Assembly (NCBI RefSeq): GCF_900100535.1
Contig: NZ_FNDG01000017.1
Location: forward strand, 79,257-143,256
Length of the DNA: 64,000 nucleotides
Reading direction: 5' to 3'
DNA from: Phytopseudomonas flavescens
GTDB taxonomy: Bacteria; Pseudomonadota; Gammaproteobacteria; Pseudomonadales; Pseudomonadaceae
Shown: positions 17,993 through 26,479 of the stretch, piece after piece
Layout of the letters: each line of letters opens with the position of its first letter
Numbering within the stretch: the stretch's first letter is position 1
The notes under the pieces: model-generated
Databases searched by the model: none
Seen by the model: the letters and a program-made list of their open reading frames with translations, nothing else
What the model was told of the DNA's origin: nothing
Made by a program: the position numbers and the translations under genes

Positions 17993-18403
17993 CTACTTGC
18001 GGGGCGGCAGCAGGCGGTTCAGGCGCGCCTGCAGGCGCCGCTTGAGCTCGGCCTCGATCTGCGGCACGAAGTCGTCGATCACGTCCTGCAGCAGCAATTG
18101 GGCCGCCGCGCGCAGTTCGCTGTCGAGGCGATTGATCTCGTTGTCCCGGCCAATGGCGCGCTGCACCGTCTGGCGCAGTTCATCCTCAGATGCCATGCCG
18201 GCAACCGCGCCCGTGTTGGCCAATGGCTGCGCGGTGGGGACGGGCGCCACGGCAGGGACGATGTCGCAAAGCAGTGGAATGTCGTCAGGATCGAATCGTT
18301 CGGTCAACAAAGGCGGATCGAGGTCGTCATCCAGCAGTTCGCGGATCGACTCGAGGTCGCTCAGCAGGGCGCCGGGCTTGTGCGGAGGGGTCAGGTTGTC
18401 CAT
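17993..18403 (-). CDS. Conserved hypothetical protein between holC and valS
   Basis: 136 residues, acidic N-terminal half rich in Asp and Pro and a basic, probably helical C-terminus (LKRRLQARLNRLLPPRK). No catalytic motif, signal peptide or membrane helix is visible. The ATG at 18403 is nine bases from the holC stop, so the two genes are likely one transcript. Pseudomonads carry a gene of similar size at this place; the function is unknown to me. Confidence 0.75.
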   Translation of the reverse strand: MDNLTPPHKPGALLSDLESIRELLDDDLDPPLLTERFDPDDIPLLCDIVPAVAPVPTAQPLANTGAVAGMASEDELRQTVQRAIGRDNEINRLDSELRAAAQLLLQDVIDDFVPQIEAELKRRLQARLNRLLPPRK

Positions 18404-18412
18404 GGGGAGAAT

Positions 18413-18832
18413 TTACAGTTCGACACGTTTGGGATCATAGCCCCGTTGACGGTAGCTGCGGAAATTCTCCCGGCAGGCGGTCAGCAGGTCGGGTTCCTGG
18501 TTGACGATCTCGATCACCCGGCTGAAGTGCTCGACATGGGCGCTGAGCGTGCTGCCGAGGTTGATCAGCACCCCTTGCGCGCTTGCGGGCGCCTCGTCCA
18601 GGCCGATCACCACCGGCGCCTGCGGACCATCCTGGTGCAGGCCATGGGGGATGAAGCTTTCCTGACGGAACTGCCACAGCAACTGGTCGAGTTCGGCACA
18701 CTGTTCGACATCGCGGCCGCGCAGGAATACCGGCAAACCATGGCGCCAGGCCTTGCCCGCTACTTGGCAGGCTGCGCGCAGACGCTCGGCAGGGGTGGTG
18801 GAGGACAGGACGTAGAATTCTATTCGTGGCAT
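18413..18832 (-). CDS. holC: DNA polymerase III chi subunit
   Basis: 139 residues, HolC family. The chi subunit joins the clamp loader (through psi) to single-strand binding protein. The beginning MPRIEFYVLS and the segments GLPVFLRGRD, LDQLLWQFRQESFIPHG and HFSRVIEIVNQEP are characteristic. I take the ATG at 18832; the open frame runs further back to 18982 but that part has no family similarity and overlaps AT-rich upstream DNA. No good ribosome site is visible. Confidence 0.92.
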   Translation of the reverse strand: MPRIEFYVLSSTTPAERLRAACQVAGKAWRHGLPVFLRGRDVEQCAELDQLLWQFRQESFIPHGLHQDGPQAPVVIGLDEAPASAQGVLINLGSTLSAHVEHFSRVIEIVNQEPDLLTACRENFRSYRQRGYDPKRVEL

Positions 18833-18964
18833 GGCGGGAAGTTTCGGGTCTTGGGCGGAAAACCGCAAGAGCAGGGCGCCGACTACTAGTAGACGGGACG
18901 GGTGCCGCACTGATCCAGGGCTGCTCTGGGTAGGCATGCGGGCGAAAGCCTGAAGACGACATCG

Positions 18965-19072
18965 TTGTGATTTGTTATTCATTTTTATTTCATATAGATA
19001 TCTTTTGATTCTTTCGAGTTCTATAAGGTTCCTTGCTAAATTCGGCAGCCTTCATTGCCGCTCGCCATCATC
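18965..19072 (+). promoter_or_regulatory. AT-rich promoter region of the sigma-factor gene with a Fur-like half match
   Basis: This gap is clearly more AT-rich than its surroundings. TGTTATT-C-ATTTTTA at 18973-18987 fits 10 of 14 positions of the 7-1-7 Fur consensus and TATAGA at 18993-18998 could be a -10. Fur control is expected for FecI-like genes, but the match is modest. Confidence 0.35.
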
Positions 19073-19576
19073 ATGCCAGCACGCACCCAGCACAATATCG
19101 TCACCCGGTGGTTCCAGCAGAATCATGCCTGGCTGTGCGCGCGAGCCGGGCGGCTAATGGGCAATGCCTGCCGCGGCGAGGACATCGCCTCGGAAACCTT
19201 CCTGCGGGTACTGAAGCTGCCGGATCTCGGCGGTGTCCGCGAACCCCGCGCCTTCCTCACCACCATCGCCAAGCGCCTGATACTGGACAACTGGCGGCGT
19301 GAGGATCTGGAGCGTGCCTACCTGCAAACCCTCGCCACGGAGCCGGCGAATACTCTGGCCGATCCTGAGGAGCACGCCGTCCTGCTGGAAACGCTATGCC
19401 ATCTGGATCGCCTGCTGGACGGCCTGCCGGCCAAGGCGAAGACGGCTTTCGTCTACAGTCAGTTCGGCGGCCAGACCTACGAGCAGATCGCCCTGCGTCT
19501 GGGTATCTCCAGGAGCCGCGTGCACCAGTATATGGAACAGGCGTTCCTCTGTTGCCTGGAGGTGCTGGACGCATGA
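19073..19576 (+). CDS. FecI-like ECF sigma factor
   Basis: 167 residues. Sigma region 2 spans about 10-75 (ARAGRLMGNACRGEDIASETFLRVL) and region 4 about 105-160 (LDGLPAKAKTAFVYSQFGGQTYEQIALRLGISRSRVHQYMEQAF, with its HTH). The pattern is that of iron-starvation sigma factors (FecI, FpvI, PvdS relatives). The ATG at 19073 is the first one; a TTG at 19055 is possible. Its stop overlaps the FecR-like gene start (ATGA). By analogy it directs RNA polymerase to the receptor gene downstream when the cognate ligand binds. Confidence 0.9.
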   Translation: MPARTQHNIVTRWFQQNHAWLCARAGRLMGNACRGEDIASETFLRVLKLPDLGGVREPRAFLTTIAKRLILDNWRREDLERAYLQTLATEPANTLADPEEHAVLLETLCHLDRLLDGLPAKAKTAFVYSQFGGQTYEQIALRLGISRSRVHQYMEQAFLCCLEVLDA

Positions 19577-20505
19577 GCGACGAGCAGCGCATACGCCGCG
19601 AGGCCGCGCACTGGATCGCCACCTTGCAATCCGGCGAGGTCGACGTGCAGGTGCAAGCGGACTTTCTCCGTTGGCAGTCGGCAGACCCCCGTCATGCCGA
19701 TACCATCGAACGTCTGTACCGCCGCCTCAGGGGCCTGCGGCATTCGCCGTTGCAGCAGGTGGATGAAGAGCACCTTGCCGCTACCCTGGCTGCTCCCTCG
19801 CGGCGGCGCTTCCTGCATGGTGCTCTGGCCATCGGTGGTCTCGGCCTGGGGGCGTTATTGCTCGGACGGCTCGGCAGCACCGGGCTGGCCTGGCCGGGCG
19901 ACCTGTACACCGGCATCGGCGAACGCAAGCGGTTCACCCTGGCGGATGGTTCGGCCCTGACCCTCAACGCTTCCAGCCGGGTTTCCACCGGCGCGCGCAG
20001 CCTGCGCCTGCAGCAGGGCGAGCTGATACTGGAGGTTGCATCCGCGGCGGATGGGCCGTTCACGATCGGCACCAACAATTGCCTGGTGAGTAGTGGTCGC
20101 AACCGCTTGCTGGTTCGCCAGGAGCCGGGGGCCAGCTACATCCTGGCGCAGCAGGAGGAGTTGCTGGTGAACGCCTCCGGCGGACAGCGCCATACCCTTG
20201 CGGCCGGACAGTGGCTGCGTCTGTCCCATGATGGCGTCGTGCACGGCGGCCCGGCCCGGGGCACGGAGTCGCTCTGGCTGCAGGGCCTGATGGATGTGGA
20301 CAACCGCCCCCTGGGCGAAGTGATCGAGCGGCTGCGTCCCTATCATCGCGGTGTCCTGCAACTGGCCCCGGAACTGGCCGCACTACGGGTCAGCGGCGTG
20401 TTCCCGCTGGACGACAGCCGCCACGCCCTGGACATGCTGGCCTTGGCGCTGCCGGTTCGTCTGGTGGCGCATACCTCGCTATGGATTGCTATCCAGCCGG
20501 CCTGA
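19573..20505 (+). CDS. FecR-family transmembrane regulator (anti-sigma factor)
   Basis: 310 residues. The cytoplasmic DUF4880 domain is at about 3-52 (EAAHWIATLQSGEVD...FLRWQSADPRHADTIERLYR). The membrane helix is at about 80-100 and is preceded by RRRF at 77-80, a twin-arginine-like motif. The periplasmic FecR domain covers about 110-210 (TGIGERKRFTLADGSALTLNASS) and ends with an STN-like C-terminal domain that contacts the receptor. It carries the signal from the outer-membrane receptor to the sigma factor. Its ATG overlaps the sigma-factor stop by four bases; upstream in-frame codons lie inside the sigma gene. Confidence 0.9.
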   Translation: MSDEQRIRREAAHWIATLQSGEVDVQVQADFLRWQSADPRHADTIERLYRRLRGLRHSPLQQVDEEHLAATLAAPSRRRFLHGALAIGGLGLGALLLGRLGSTGLAWPGDLYTGIGERKRFTLADGSALTLNASSRVSTGARSLRLQQGELILEVASAADGPFTIGTNNCLVSSGRNRLLVRQEPGASYILAQQEELLVNASGGQRHTLAAGQWLRLSHDGVVHGGPARGTESLWLQGLMDVDNRPLGEVIERLRPYHRGVLQLAPELAALRVSGVFPLDDSRHALDMLALALPVRLVAHTSLWIAIQPA

Positions 20506-20558
20506 GGTTCTTCAAATACGCGACATATGCATATAAGGATCTTGTCTAAATGGCGGCT

Positions 20559-20582
20559 GGAAATCTCCGCAAGGGCTTCGTC
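20559..20582 (+). promoter_or_regulatory. Candidate ECF-sigma promoter of the TonB receptor gene
   Basis: GGAAAT at 20559-20564 and CGTC at 20579-20582, separated by 14 bases (GGAA-N16-CGTC), resemble promoters recognised by iron-type ECF sigma factors. It lies 41 bases before the receptor start and after the FecR-like stop. Inferred from pattern only. Confidence 0.35.
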
Positions 20583-20622
20583 ATCGCGATGAATCTGCCA
20601 ACGACAATCGGAGATCATCCTG

Positions 20623-22914
20623 ATGAGCCGCCCCAAGCTGCCCCGCCTTGGCCTGTGTATGGCCCTGGCGGGTGCTCCCCTGTTCTTCCCCCTGTACGCC
20701 CAGACTACCGCCCAGCACTACAGCATTCCGGCCGGATCTCTGGACAGCGCCCTGCTCGCCACTTCGCGGCAGAGTGGGCAGTTGATCGTCTTCGAGCCCT
20801 CGGCAGTGATCCGCCACAGCACCAACGGCGTGGAAGGTGATTTCACTCTCGACGAGTTGCTGACCCGCTTGCTGGATGGGCAGGGCCTGGAATACAGCCG
20901 TGACAACCGTGGAGCGATCCTGGTCAGAGCAAGTTCGGCAAGCAGCCTGAACCTGCCTTCCACCGAGATCCATGGCGAGTATTCGAGCAGTGCCCTGGCC
21001 AGCCAGTCGACACCGACCACCCGTACCGGTACGCCACTGCACCTGACGCCGCAGTCGATCAACGTGATCAACAGCGAGATCATGGAGGCTCAGGGCGCTC
21101 GCACCGTCAGCGATGCCCTGCGAAACGTCTCCGGCGTCACCGTGATCCCCAGCTCGCTGGGCTCGGCCAGCCTGAACATCCGTGGCTACCAGGCCAACGT
21201 CCTGTCCCAGGGGGTCAATACTTCCAGCCTCAGCACGCCGCTGGCGATCCCCGCCATCGCCCTGGAGGCGGTAGAAGTGATCAAGGGGCCGAGCGCCATC
21301 CTGGTCGGCTCTGGTTCGCCCGGTGGCACCGTCAACCTGGTGCACAAGGTGCCGCAGCCGGTGGCCAGCCATGAGATCAGCCTGGGCTACGGCAGCCATG
21401 ACGAGCGCCGGCTGTCGGCGGACAGCACCGGCCTGCTCGGCACCGACGGGCGCCTGAGCTACCGGGTGATCCTCGATGGCAGGCAAAGCAGCGGCAACGC
21501 CGGCGACTATGACGGGCACAAGGAGTTCTACTTCTCGCCCTCGCTGCGCTGGCTCGACGACAGCACTGACTTCACCCTGCGCTACAGCCGCACCGTGCGC
21601 ACCACGCCCTTCCTGCCCTACACCGTGATGTACCGCGGCGAACCCTACGGTGGTGATCTTCCGGAACCGCTGGGCAACCGCGAGGACAGCCTGCGCCTGC
21701 AGCAGAACGAATTCCACTACAGCTTGGAACAGGCCCTCGGCGAACACTGGACGTTCGTCAGCAAGGGCACCTATACCGATGTCAAGGAAGAGCAGTTCGG
21801 CTGGTACACCGGCAGCGAACTGCTGCAAAACGGTAGCGTATGGCTGACCAGCTTCGCCCAGGGCGGGGAGAGCCATCAGCACAATCTGGACAACTACCTG
21901 CGTGGCATCTACCAGTGGGGCGAGCTGCAGTCCACCAGTGTGTTCGGCGTCAGCGCCTCGCGCACCCGTTCCCATAACGACCGCCTCGCGACCTTCAGCC
22001 CCTGGCATGTGGTTTCCATCCACGACCCCCTGCCGGCATTGCCTTCGGCCCGTAGCGGCTACGTCACCAGCTTCACCGAGAGCAAGCCCGTGGGCGCCTA
22101 CTGGCAGCAGCAGCTGGATTATGGCGCCTGGCACCTGACTGGCGGCCTGCGCTTCAGCAGCAGCTGGAACGGCGTGTTCCGCCGCGACGAGGCGAGCGAA
22201 TCGCAGAAGCGCCAGGTCTGGTCGCCATCCATCGGCCTGCTCTACGAAGCGACCCCCTGGCTGTCTGTGTATGCCAGCCACCTGCGCGGCTACCAACCGC
22301 CCAGCTATGTCGACCGCGACGGCGACCTGCTGCCGGAACAGACCAGCAAGCAGAACGAGGCCGGCCTGAAGTTCAGCCTGCTGGACCAGCGCCTGAACCT
22401 GACCACCTCGGTGTACCGCATCGAGTTCGACAACTATGCCTTCTACGACGCCCGGGAGCGCGGCTACGTCAGCGTGCCGGGCTACCTCAGCCGCGGCTTC
22501 GAGATCGACGTGCAGGGCAGCCTGACCGACAACCTCGACCTGGTCGGGCACTACAACAACAACCGCGCCGAGTTTGCCCAGAACCGCAATTACCAGGCGG
22601 CGCTGCCCAGGCATCGCGCCAGCCTGTGGAGTCGCTACCGCTTCCAGAACCCGGCGCTGAAGGGATTCTCCGCCAGCGTCGGGCTGACCTACACCGGCAC
22701 CGCCTACCTCGACCGCGACGAGAACTACCGCATTCCCGAGCAACTGCAGACCGACCTGGGCGTGGAATACAGCCATGGCAACTACAGCCTCGAACTGATC
22801 GCCCGCAATCTCTTCGACGAGGATCTCTACAGCACCTCGATGAACGGCGATCCCTATTTCATCCCGCTGCAGCAACCGCGTGAATTCCAGCTCACCGCAA
22901 GCTACCGCTTCTGA
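20623..22914 (+). CDS. TonB-dependent receptor with N-terminal STN signalling domain
   Basis: 763 residues. A signal peptide ends near residue 26 (PLYA-QTT). The STN domain (about 30-105, HYSIPAGSLDSALLATSRQSGQ) marks a transducing receptor that talks to the FecR-like protein. The plug follows (about 125-240: TPQSINVINSEIMEAQGARTVSDALRNVSGV) and then a 22-strand barrel ending in phenylalanine (ASYRF). The plug pattern and IKGPSAILVGSGSPGGTVNL are those of ferric-siderophore receptors (FhuA/FpvA/FoxA group). The ATG has GGAG at 20610-20613. The ligand is unknown. Confidence 0.92.
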   Translation: MSRPKLPRLGLCMALAGAPLFFPLYAQTTAQHYSIPAGSLDSALLATSRQSGQLIVFEPSAVIRHSTNGVEGDFTLDELLTRLLDGQGLEYSRDNRGAILVRASSASSLNLPSTEIHGEYSSSALASQSTPTTRTGTPLHLTPQSINVINSEIMEAQGARTVSDALRNVSGVTVIPSSLGSASLNIRGYQANVLSQGVNTSSLSTPLAIPAIALEAVEVIKGPSAILVGSGSPGGTVNLVHKVPQPVASHEISLGYGSHDERRLSADSTGLLGTDGRLSYRVILDGRQSSGNAGDYDGHKEFYFSPSLRWLDDSTDFTLRYSRTVRTTPFLPYTVMYRGEPYGGDLPEPLGNREDSLRLQQNEFHYSLEQALGEHWTFVSKGTYTDVKEEQFGWYTGSELLQNGSVWLTSFAQGGESHQHNLDNYLRGIYQWGELQSTSVFGVSASRTRSHNDRLATFSPWHVVSIHDPLPALPSARSGYVTSFTESKPVGAYWQQQLDYGAWHLTGGLRFSSSWNGVFRRDEASESQKRQVWSPSIGLLYEATPWLSVYASHLRGYQPPSYVDRDGDLLPEQTSKQNEAGLKFSLLDQRLNLTTSVYRIEFDNYAFYDARERGYVSVPGYLSRGFEIDVQGSLTDNLDLVGHYNNNRAEFAQNRNYQAALPRHRASLWSRYRFQNPALKGFSASVGLTYTGTAYLDRDENYRIPEQLQTDLGVEYSHGNYSLELIARNLFDEDLYSTSMNGDPYFIPLQQPREFQLTASYRF

Positions 22915-22951
22915 TCCATGACGGCGCCAGCCGCATAGCCGAAGAGCCCGT

Positions 22952-24694
22952 ATGACCACATCGGTATTCCCCATCGGTCGCGGACAGGATACCCGCGGCT
23001 TCTTTGCCAGAGCCTGGAGGCTCGTCCACCCTTACTGGCATTCGGAGGATCGGCTGCACGCCTGGGCGCTGCTGCTGACCATCCTCGTGCTGTCCTTCGG
23101 CAGCGTCGGCATGGCGGTGCTCTACAACCACTGGCACAAGGATCTGTACAACGCCCTGGAGGCCCGCGATGCCGAGGCGTTCGGCTGGCAGATGGCGCTG
23201 TTCGCCGGCATCGCCACGCTGACCATCCTGATCTCGGCCTACAACAAGTACCTCAAGGAACTGCTCATCGTGCGCTGGCGGCGCTGGCTGCTGGAGCACT
23301 ACCTGGACGCCTGGCTGGAAGACAGCCGGCACTACCGCATGCAACTGGAGCGGCCGGTGGACAACCCCGACCAGCGCCTCACCGAGGACATCGAGGCCTT
23401 CACCCGGCTGACTCTCGGCATCGTCCTCGGCCTGGTGCAGACCCTGACCAGCCTGGTGTCCTTCTCCATCATCCTGTGGACGGTATCCGGCGGTATCGAG
23501 CTGTTCGGCCTTTACATCCCCGGCTACATGTTCTGGGCCGCCGTGTTCTACGCCGGAGCCGGCAGCTTGTTCACCCACCTCGTGGGGCGCCGCCTGATCG
23601 GCCTGAACAACCAGCAGCAGAAGGTCGAGGCCGACCTGCGCTTCGGCCTGCTGCGGGTGCGTGAGAATGGCGAGAGTATCGCCCTTCAGCGTGGCGAGGC
23701 GGACGAGGGGAAGGGCCTGCGTCAGCGCTTCGGCAAGGTCTGGGACAACTTCCACGGCCTGGTACGCACGGAAAAGAACCTAGCGTTCTTTCTCGCCGGC
23801 TACGCACAGTTCTCCTTCGTCTTCCCGTTGCTGGTGGCGGCCCCGCGCCTGTTCTCCGGCGCCCTACAGTTCGGCCAACTGATGCAATTGAACCAGGCCT
23901 TTGGCAACCTGCAGAGCAACCTGAGCTGGTTCATCGCCGTGTACCACGACCTGGTCAAGTGGCGCGCCACCAGCGACCGCCTGCTCGGCTTCGACCAGGC
24001 GCTGGCCGAGGTGGCGCAGGCGCCGGCCGGCATTCGCAGAACATCTGTCGACGAACCACGACTGTCCTTGCCATGGCTGCAGACCGCACTACCAGACGGT
24101 CAGCCACTCCTGCGCATCGACCGGCAACGGATCGAGCAGGGCCGTCACCTGCTCATCCAGGGCCCATCCGGCTGCGGCAAGAGCACCCTGTTGCGCACCC
24201 TGGCCGGGATCTGGCGCTATGGAAAGGGTGAAATACAGCTGCCGCCGGCACTCTATGTGTTGCCGCAACGGCCCTATCTGCCGTTGGGCACGTTGCGCCA
24301 GGTTTTGCTCTATCCCAGCCCGGTGGACCCCGTCACGGACGATGCCATCCGCGAGGCGCTGCACGCCTGCCGGCTCGGCCACCTGGCCGACAGCCTCGAT
24401 GAGGACGCGCACTGGGAAAAACGCCTGTCGCCCGGTGAGCAGCAGCGCCTGGCGGTGGCTCGCGCCCTGCTGGCGCGGCCCCACTGGCTGCTGCTGGACG
24501 AAGCGAGCTCCGCCCTCGATCCTGAGGATGAAGCCCGTCTGTACCGCCTGTTGTGCGAGCGCCTGCCCGGCGTCACCCTGATCAGCATCGGTCACCGCCC
24601 ATCCTTGCGGCAGTACCATGAAGTGCTCTGGCAGATACTGCCGGACGGAGCATTACGCAGTGGCCGGATCGACCATGAGCAAGGCCGTGACTGA
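22952..24694 (+). CDS. SbmA/YddA-like ABC transporter (membrane and ATPase fused)
   Basis: 580 residues. The membrane part (about 20-340) belongs to ABC_membrane_2/SbmA_BacA, with WHKDLYNALEARD and WRRWLLEHYLDAWL as family marks. The ATPase part has Walker A GPSGCGKST at 404-412, the signature LSPGEQQR at 492-499 and Walker B LLLLDE at about 512-517. E. coli YddA, mycobacterial Rv1819c (a vitamin B12 and peptide importer) and peroxisomal ABCD proteins share this build. It starts 37 bases after the receptor stop, so it is probably co-expressed and may move the receptor's ligand, or a derivative, across the inner membrane. Direction of transport cannot be read from sequence. Confidence 0.88.
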   Translation: MTTSVFPIGRGQDTRGFFARAWRLVHPYWHSEDRLHAWALLLTILVLSFGSVGMAVLYNHWHKDLYNALEARDAEAFGWQMALFAGIATLTILISAYNKYLKELLIVRWRRWLLEHYLDAWLEDSRHYRMQLERPVDNPDQRLTEDIEAFTRLTLGIVLGLVQTLTSLVSFSIILWTVSGGIELFGLYIPGYMFWAAVFYAGAGSLFTHLVGRRLIGLNNQQQKVEADLRFGLLRVRENGESIALQRGEADEGKGLRQRFGKVWDNFHGLVRTEKNLAFFLAGYAQFSFVFPLLVAAPRLFSGALQFGQLMQLNQAFGNLQSNLSWFIAVYHDLVKWRATSDRLLGFDQALAEVAQAPAGIRRTSVDEPRLSLPWLQTALPDGQPLLRIDRQRIEQGRHLLIQGPSGCGKSTLLRTLAGIWRYGKGEIQLPPALYVLPQRPYLPLGTLRQVLLYPSPVDPVTDDAIREALHACRLGHLADSLDEDAHWEKRLSPGEQQRLAVARALLARPHWLLLDEASSALDPEDEARLYRLLCERLPGVTLISIGHRPSLRQYHEVLWQILPDGALRSGRIDHEQGRD

Positions 24695-24843
24695 AGGTCG
24701 CGGCGGCCCTTGCGCCATCGCGATTTGTTCACCGGCCTGCGGCCATTCAGGCCCTGAGCGTTGCAGTGCCGACGGGCGCGGCAGAGGACAGGGTGGGAAA
24801 GGCTCTTGAGCGGCGGGAGATGCGATCAGGAGCCCTCGCTGTT

Positions 24844-26337
24844 TCAGCTCCGCGGTACGCGGTCGAGCAGGTACTGGGTCAGCAGGGGTACCGGGCGGCC
24901 CGTGGCGCCCTTGTCCTTGCCGCCGCTGATCCAGGCCGTGCCGGCGATGTCCAGATGGGCCCAGCGGTAGCTCTTGGCGAAGCGCGACAGGAAGCAGCCC
25001 GCGGTGATGGTGCCGGCCTTGGGCCCGCCGATATTGGCGATGTCGGCGAAGGGGCTGTCCAGCTGCTCCTGGTATTCGTCGTACAGAGGCAGTTGCCAGG
25101 CACGGTCATCGGCGTGGCGGCCAGCGGCGAGAATCTCGCCAACCAGGTCGTCATCGTTGCCCATCAGGCCGGATACGTTGCTGCCCAGGGCGACGATGCA
25201 GGCACCGGTGAGGGTGGCGATATCGATCACTGCCTGCGGCTTGAAGCGTTCCGCGTAGGTCAGTGTGTCGCACAGCACCAGACGGCCCTCGGCGTCGGTG
25301 TTGAGGATTTCCACGGTCTGCCCGCTCAGGGTGGTGACGATGTCACCAGGGCGGGTGGCTCCGCCGCTGGGCATGTTCTCGGCACAGGCGAACAGGCACA
25401 CCAGGTTGATCGGCAGTTGCAGTTCCAGCACGGCGCGCAGGGTGCCGAACACGCTGGCGGCGCCGCACATGTCGTATTTCATCTCGTCCATGCTGGCGGC
25501 TGGTTTGATGCTGATGCCGCCGGTATCGAAGGTGATGCCTTTACCGACCAGTACGAAGGGTTTGTCGTCTTTCTTCGCGCCCTGGTAGTTGAGCACGATC
25601 ATCCGGGGCGGCTGATCGCTGCCCTGGGCGACGGCGAGGAAGGCGCCAGCACCCAGTGCCTGCAGTTTCTTTTCGTCGAGGATGTCGACCTTGAGGTTCT
25701 TGTGTGCCTTGGCCAGTTCCTTGGCCTGCTCGGCCAGGTAGCTGGGGTGGCAGATGTTCGGCGGCAGGTTACCCAGATCCTTGGTCAGCGCCATGCCGAT
25801 GGCGATGGCGCGAGCTTCGGTGGTCGCGCGCTCGACGTCGGCGACGCTGGCCTTGTCGGTGATCAGGGTGATTTTCTTCAGCGCGCCGGGCGTGGCCTTC
25901 TGACTCTTGAAGCGGTCGAACCGGTAACCGGCGTCGGCCAGGCTTTCTACCAACAAACGTGCCTTGCCGTAAGCGTCGCGGTTCTTTACTTGGACATCCT
26001 GCAGGGCGAGCAGGGCATCGCTGCCGCCGAGGTTCTTCAATACCGCATAAACGGCGGCGATCAATTTGCGCAGTTGGCGGTCAGAGAGTTCGGCGTCTTT
26101 GCCGGTGCCGACCAGCAGCACGCGCTCGGCCTTGAGATTCGGCAGGCCGTGGGCCAGCAGGGTCTGGCCAGGTTTGCCGGCCAGGTCGCCGCGCTTGAGC
26201 AGGGCACTGATCGCGCCGCCGCTGGCAGCGTCCAGCGCTTTGCCTGTTGCACCCAGAAGGGCACCCTCGGCAACGGGAATGACCAGCGTGGCGGTTTTCA
26301 AGGTTTCCGGGCGAGCGCTTTTGACAATAAATTCCAT
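24844..26337 (-). CDS. pepA: Leucyl aminopeptidase (cytosol aminopeptidase, PepA)
   Basis: 497 residues, M17 family, removes N-terminal residues from peptides using two metal ions. The signature NTDAEGRL is at 346-353, and the metal-binding lysine/aspartate segment VGKGITFDTGG is near 262-272. In Pseudomonas PepA (PhpA) also binds DNA and affects transcription. The ATG at 26337 starts MEFIVKS, the normal N-terminus; an open extension to 26352 adds five residues. It diverges from lptF and converges on the ABC transporter gene. Confidence 0.97.
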   Translation of the reverse strand: MEFIVKSARPETLKTATLVIPVAEGALLGATGKALDAASGGAISALLKRGDLAGKPGQTLLAHGLPNLKAERVLLVGTGKDAELSDRQLRKLIAAVYAVLKNLGGSDALLALQDVQVKNRDAYGKARLLVESLADAGYRFDRFKSQKATPGALKKITLITDKASVADVERATTEARAIAIGMALTKDLGNLPPNICHPSYLAEQAKELAKAHKNLKVDILDEKKLQALGAGAFLAVAQGSDQPPRMIVLNYQGAKKDDKPFVLVGKGITFDTGGISIKPAASMDEMKYDMCGAASVFGTLRAVLELQLPINLVCLFACAENMPSGGATRPGDIVTTLSGQTVEILNTDAEGRLVLCDTLTYAERFKPQAVIDIATLTGACIVALGSNVSGLMGNDDDLVGEILAAGRHADDRAWQLPLYDEYQEQLDSPFADIANIGGPKAGTITAGCFLSRFAKSYRWAHLDIAGTAWISGGKDKGATGRPVPLLTQYLLDRVPRS

Positions 26338-26479
26338 GCGTGGTGTCCCCAAGACAACGAGTCGCGAATGCAGGATAATAACGAGAATTTTTCGGCTGGT
26401 TCGCTAAATGCGCGTACCAGCATGCAGTGCGGTTAGTTTGAGCATAGCCGCCTGAGCCTGACAACCCTGGAGTCTCTGT

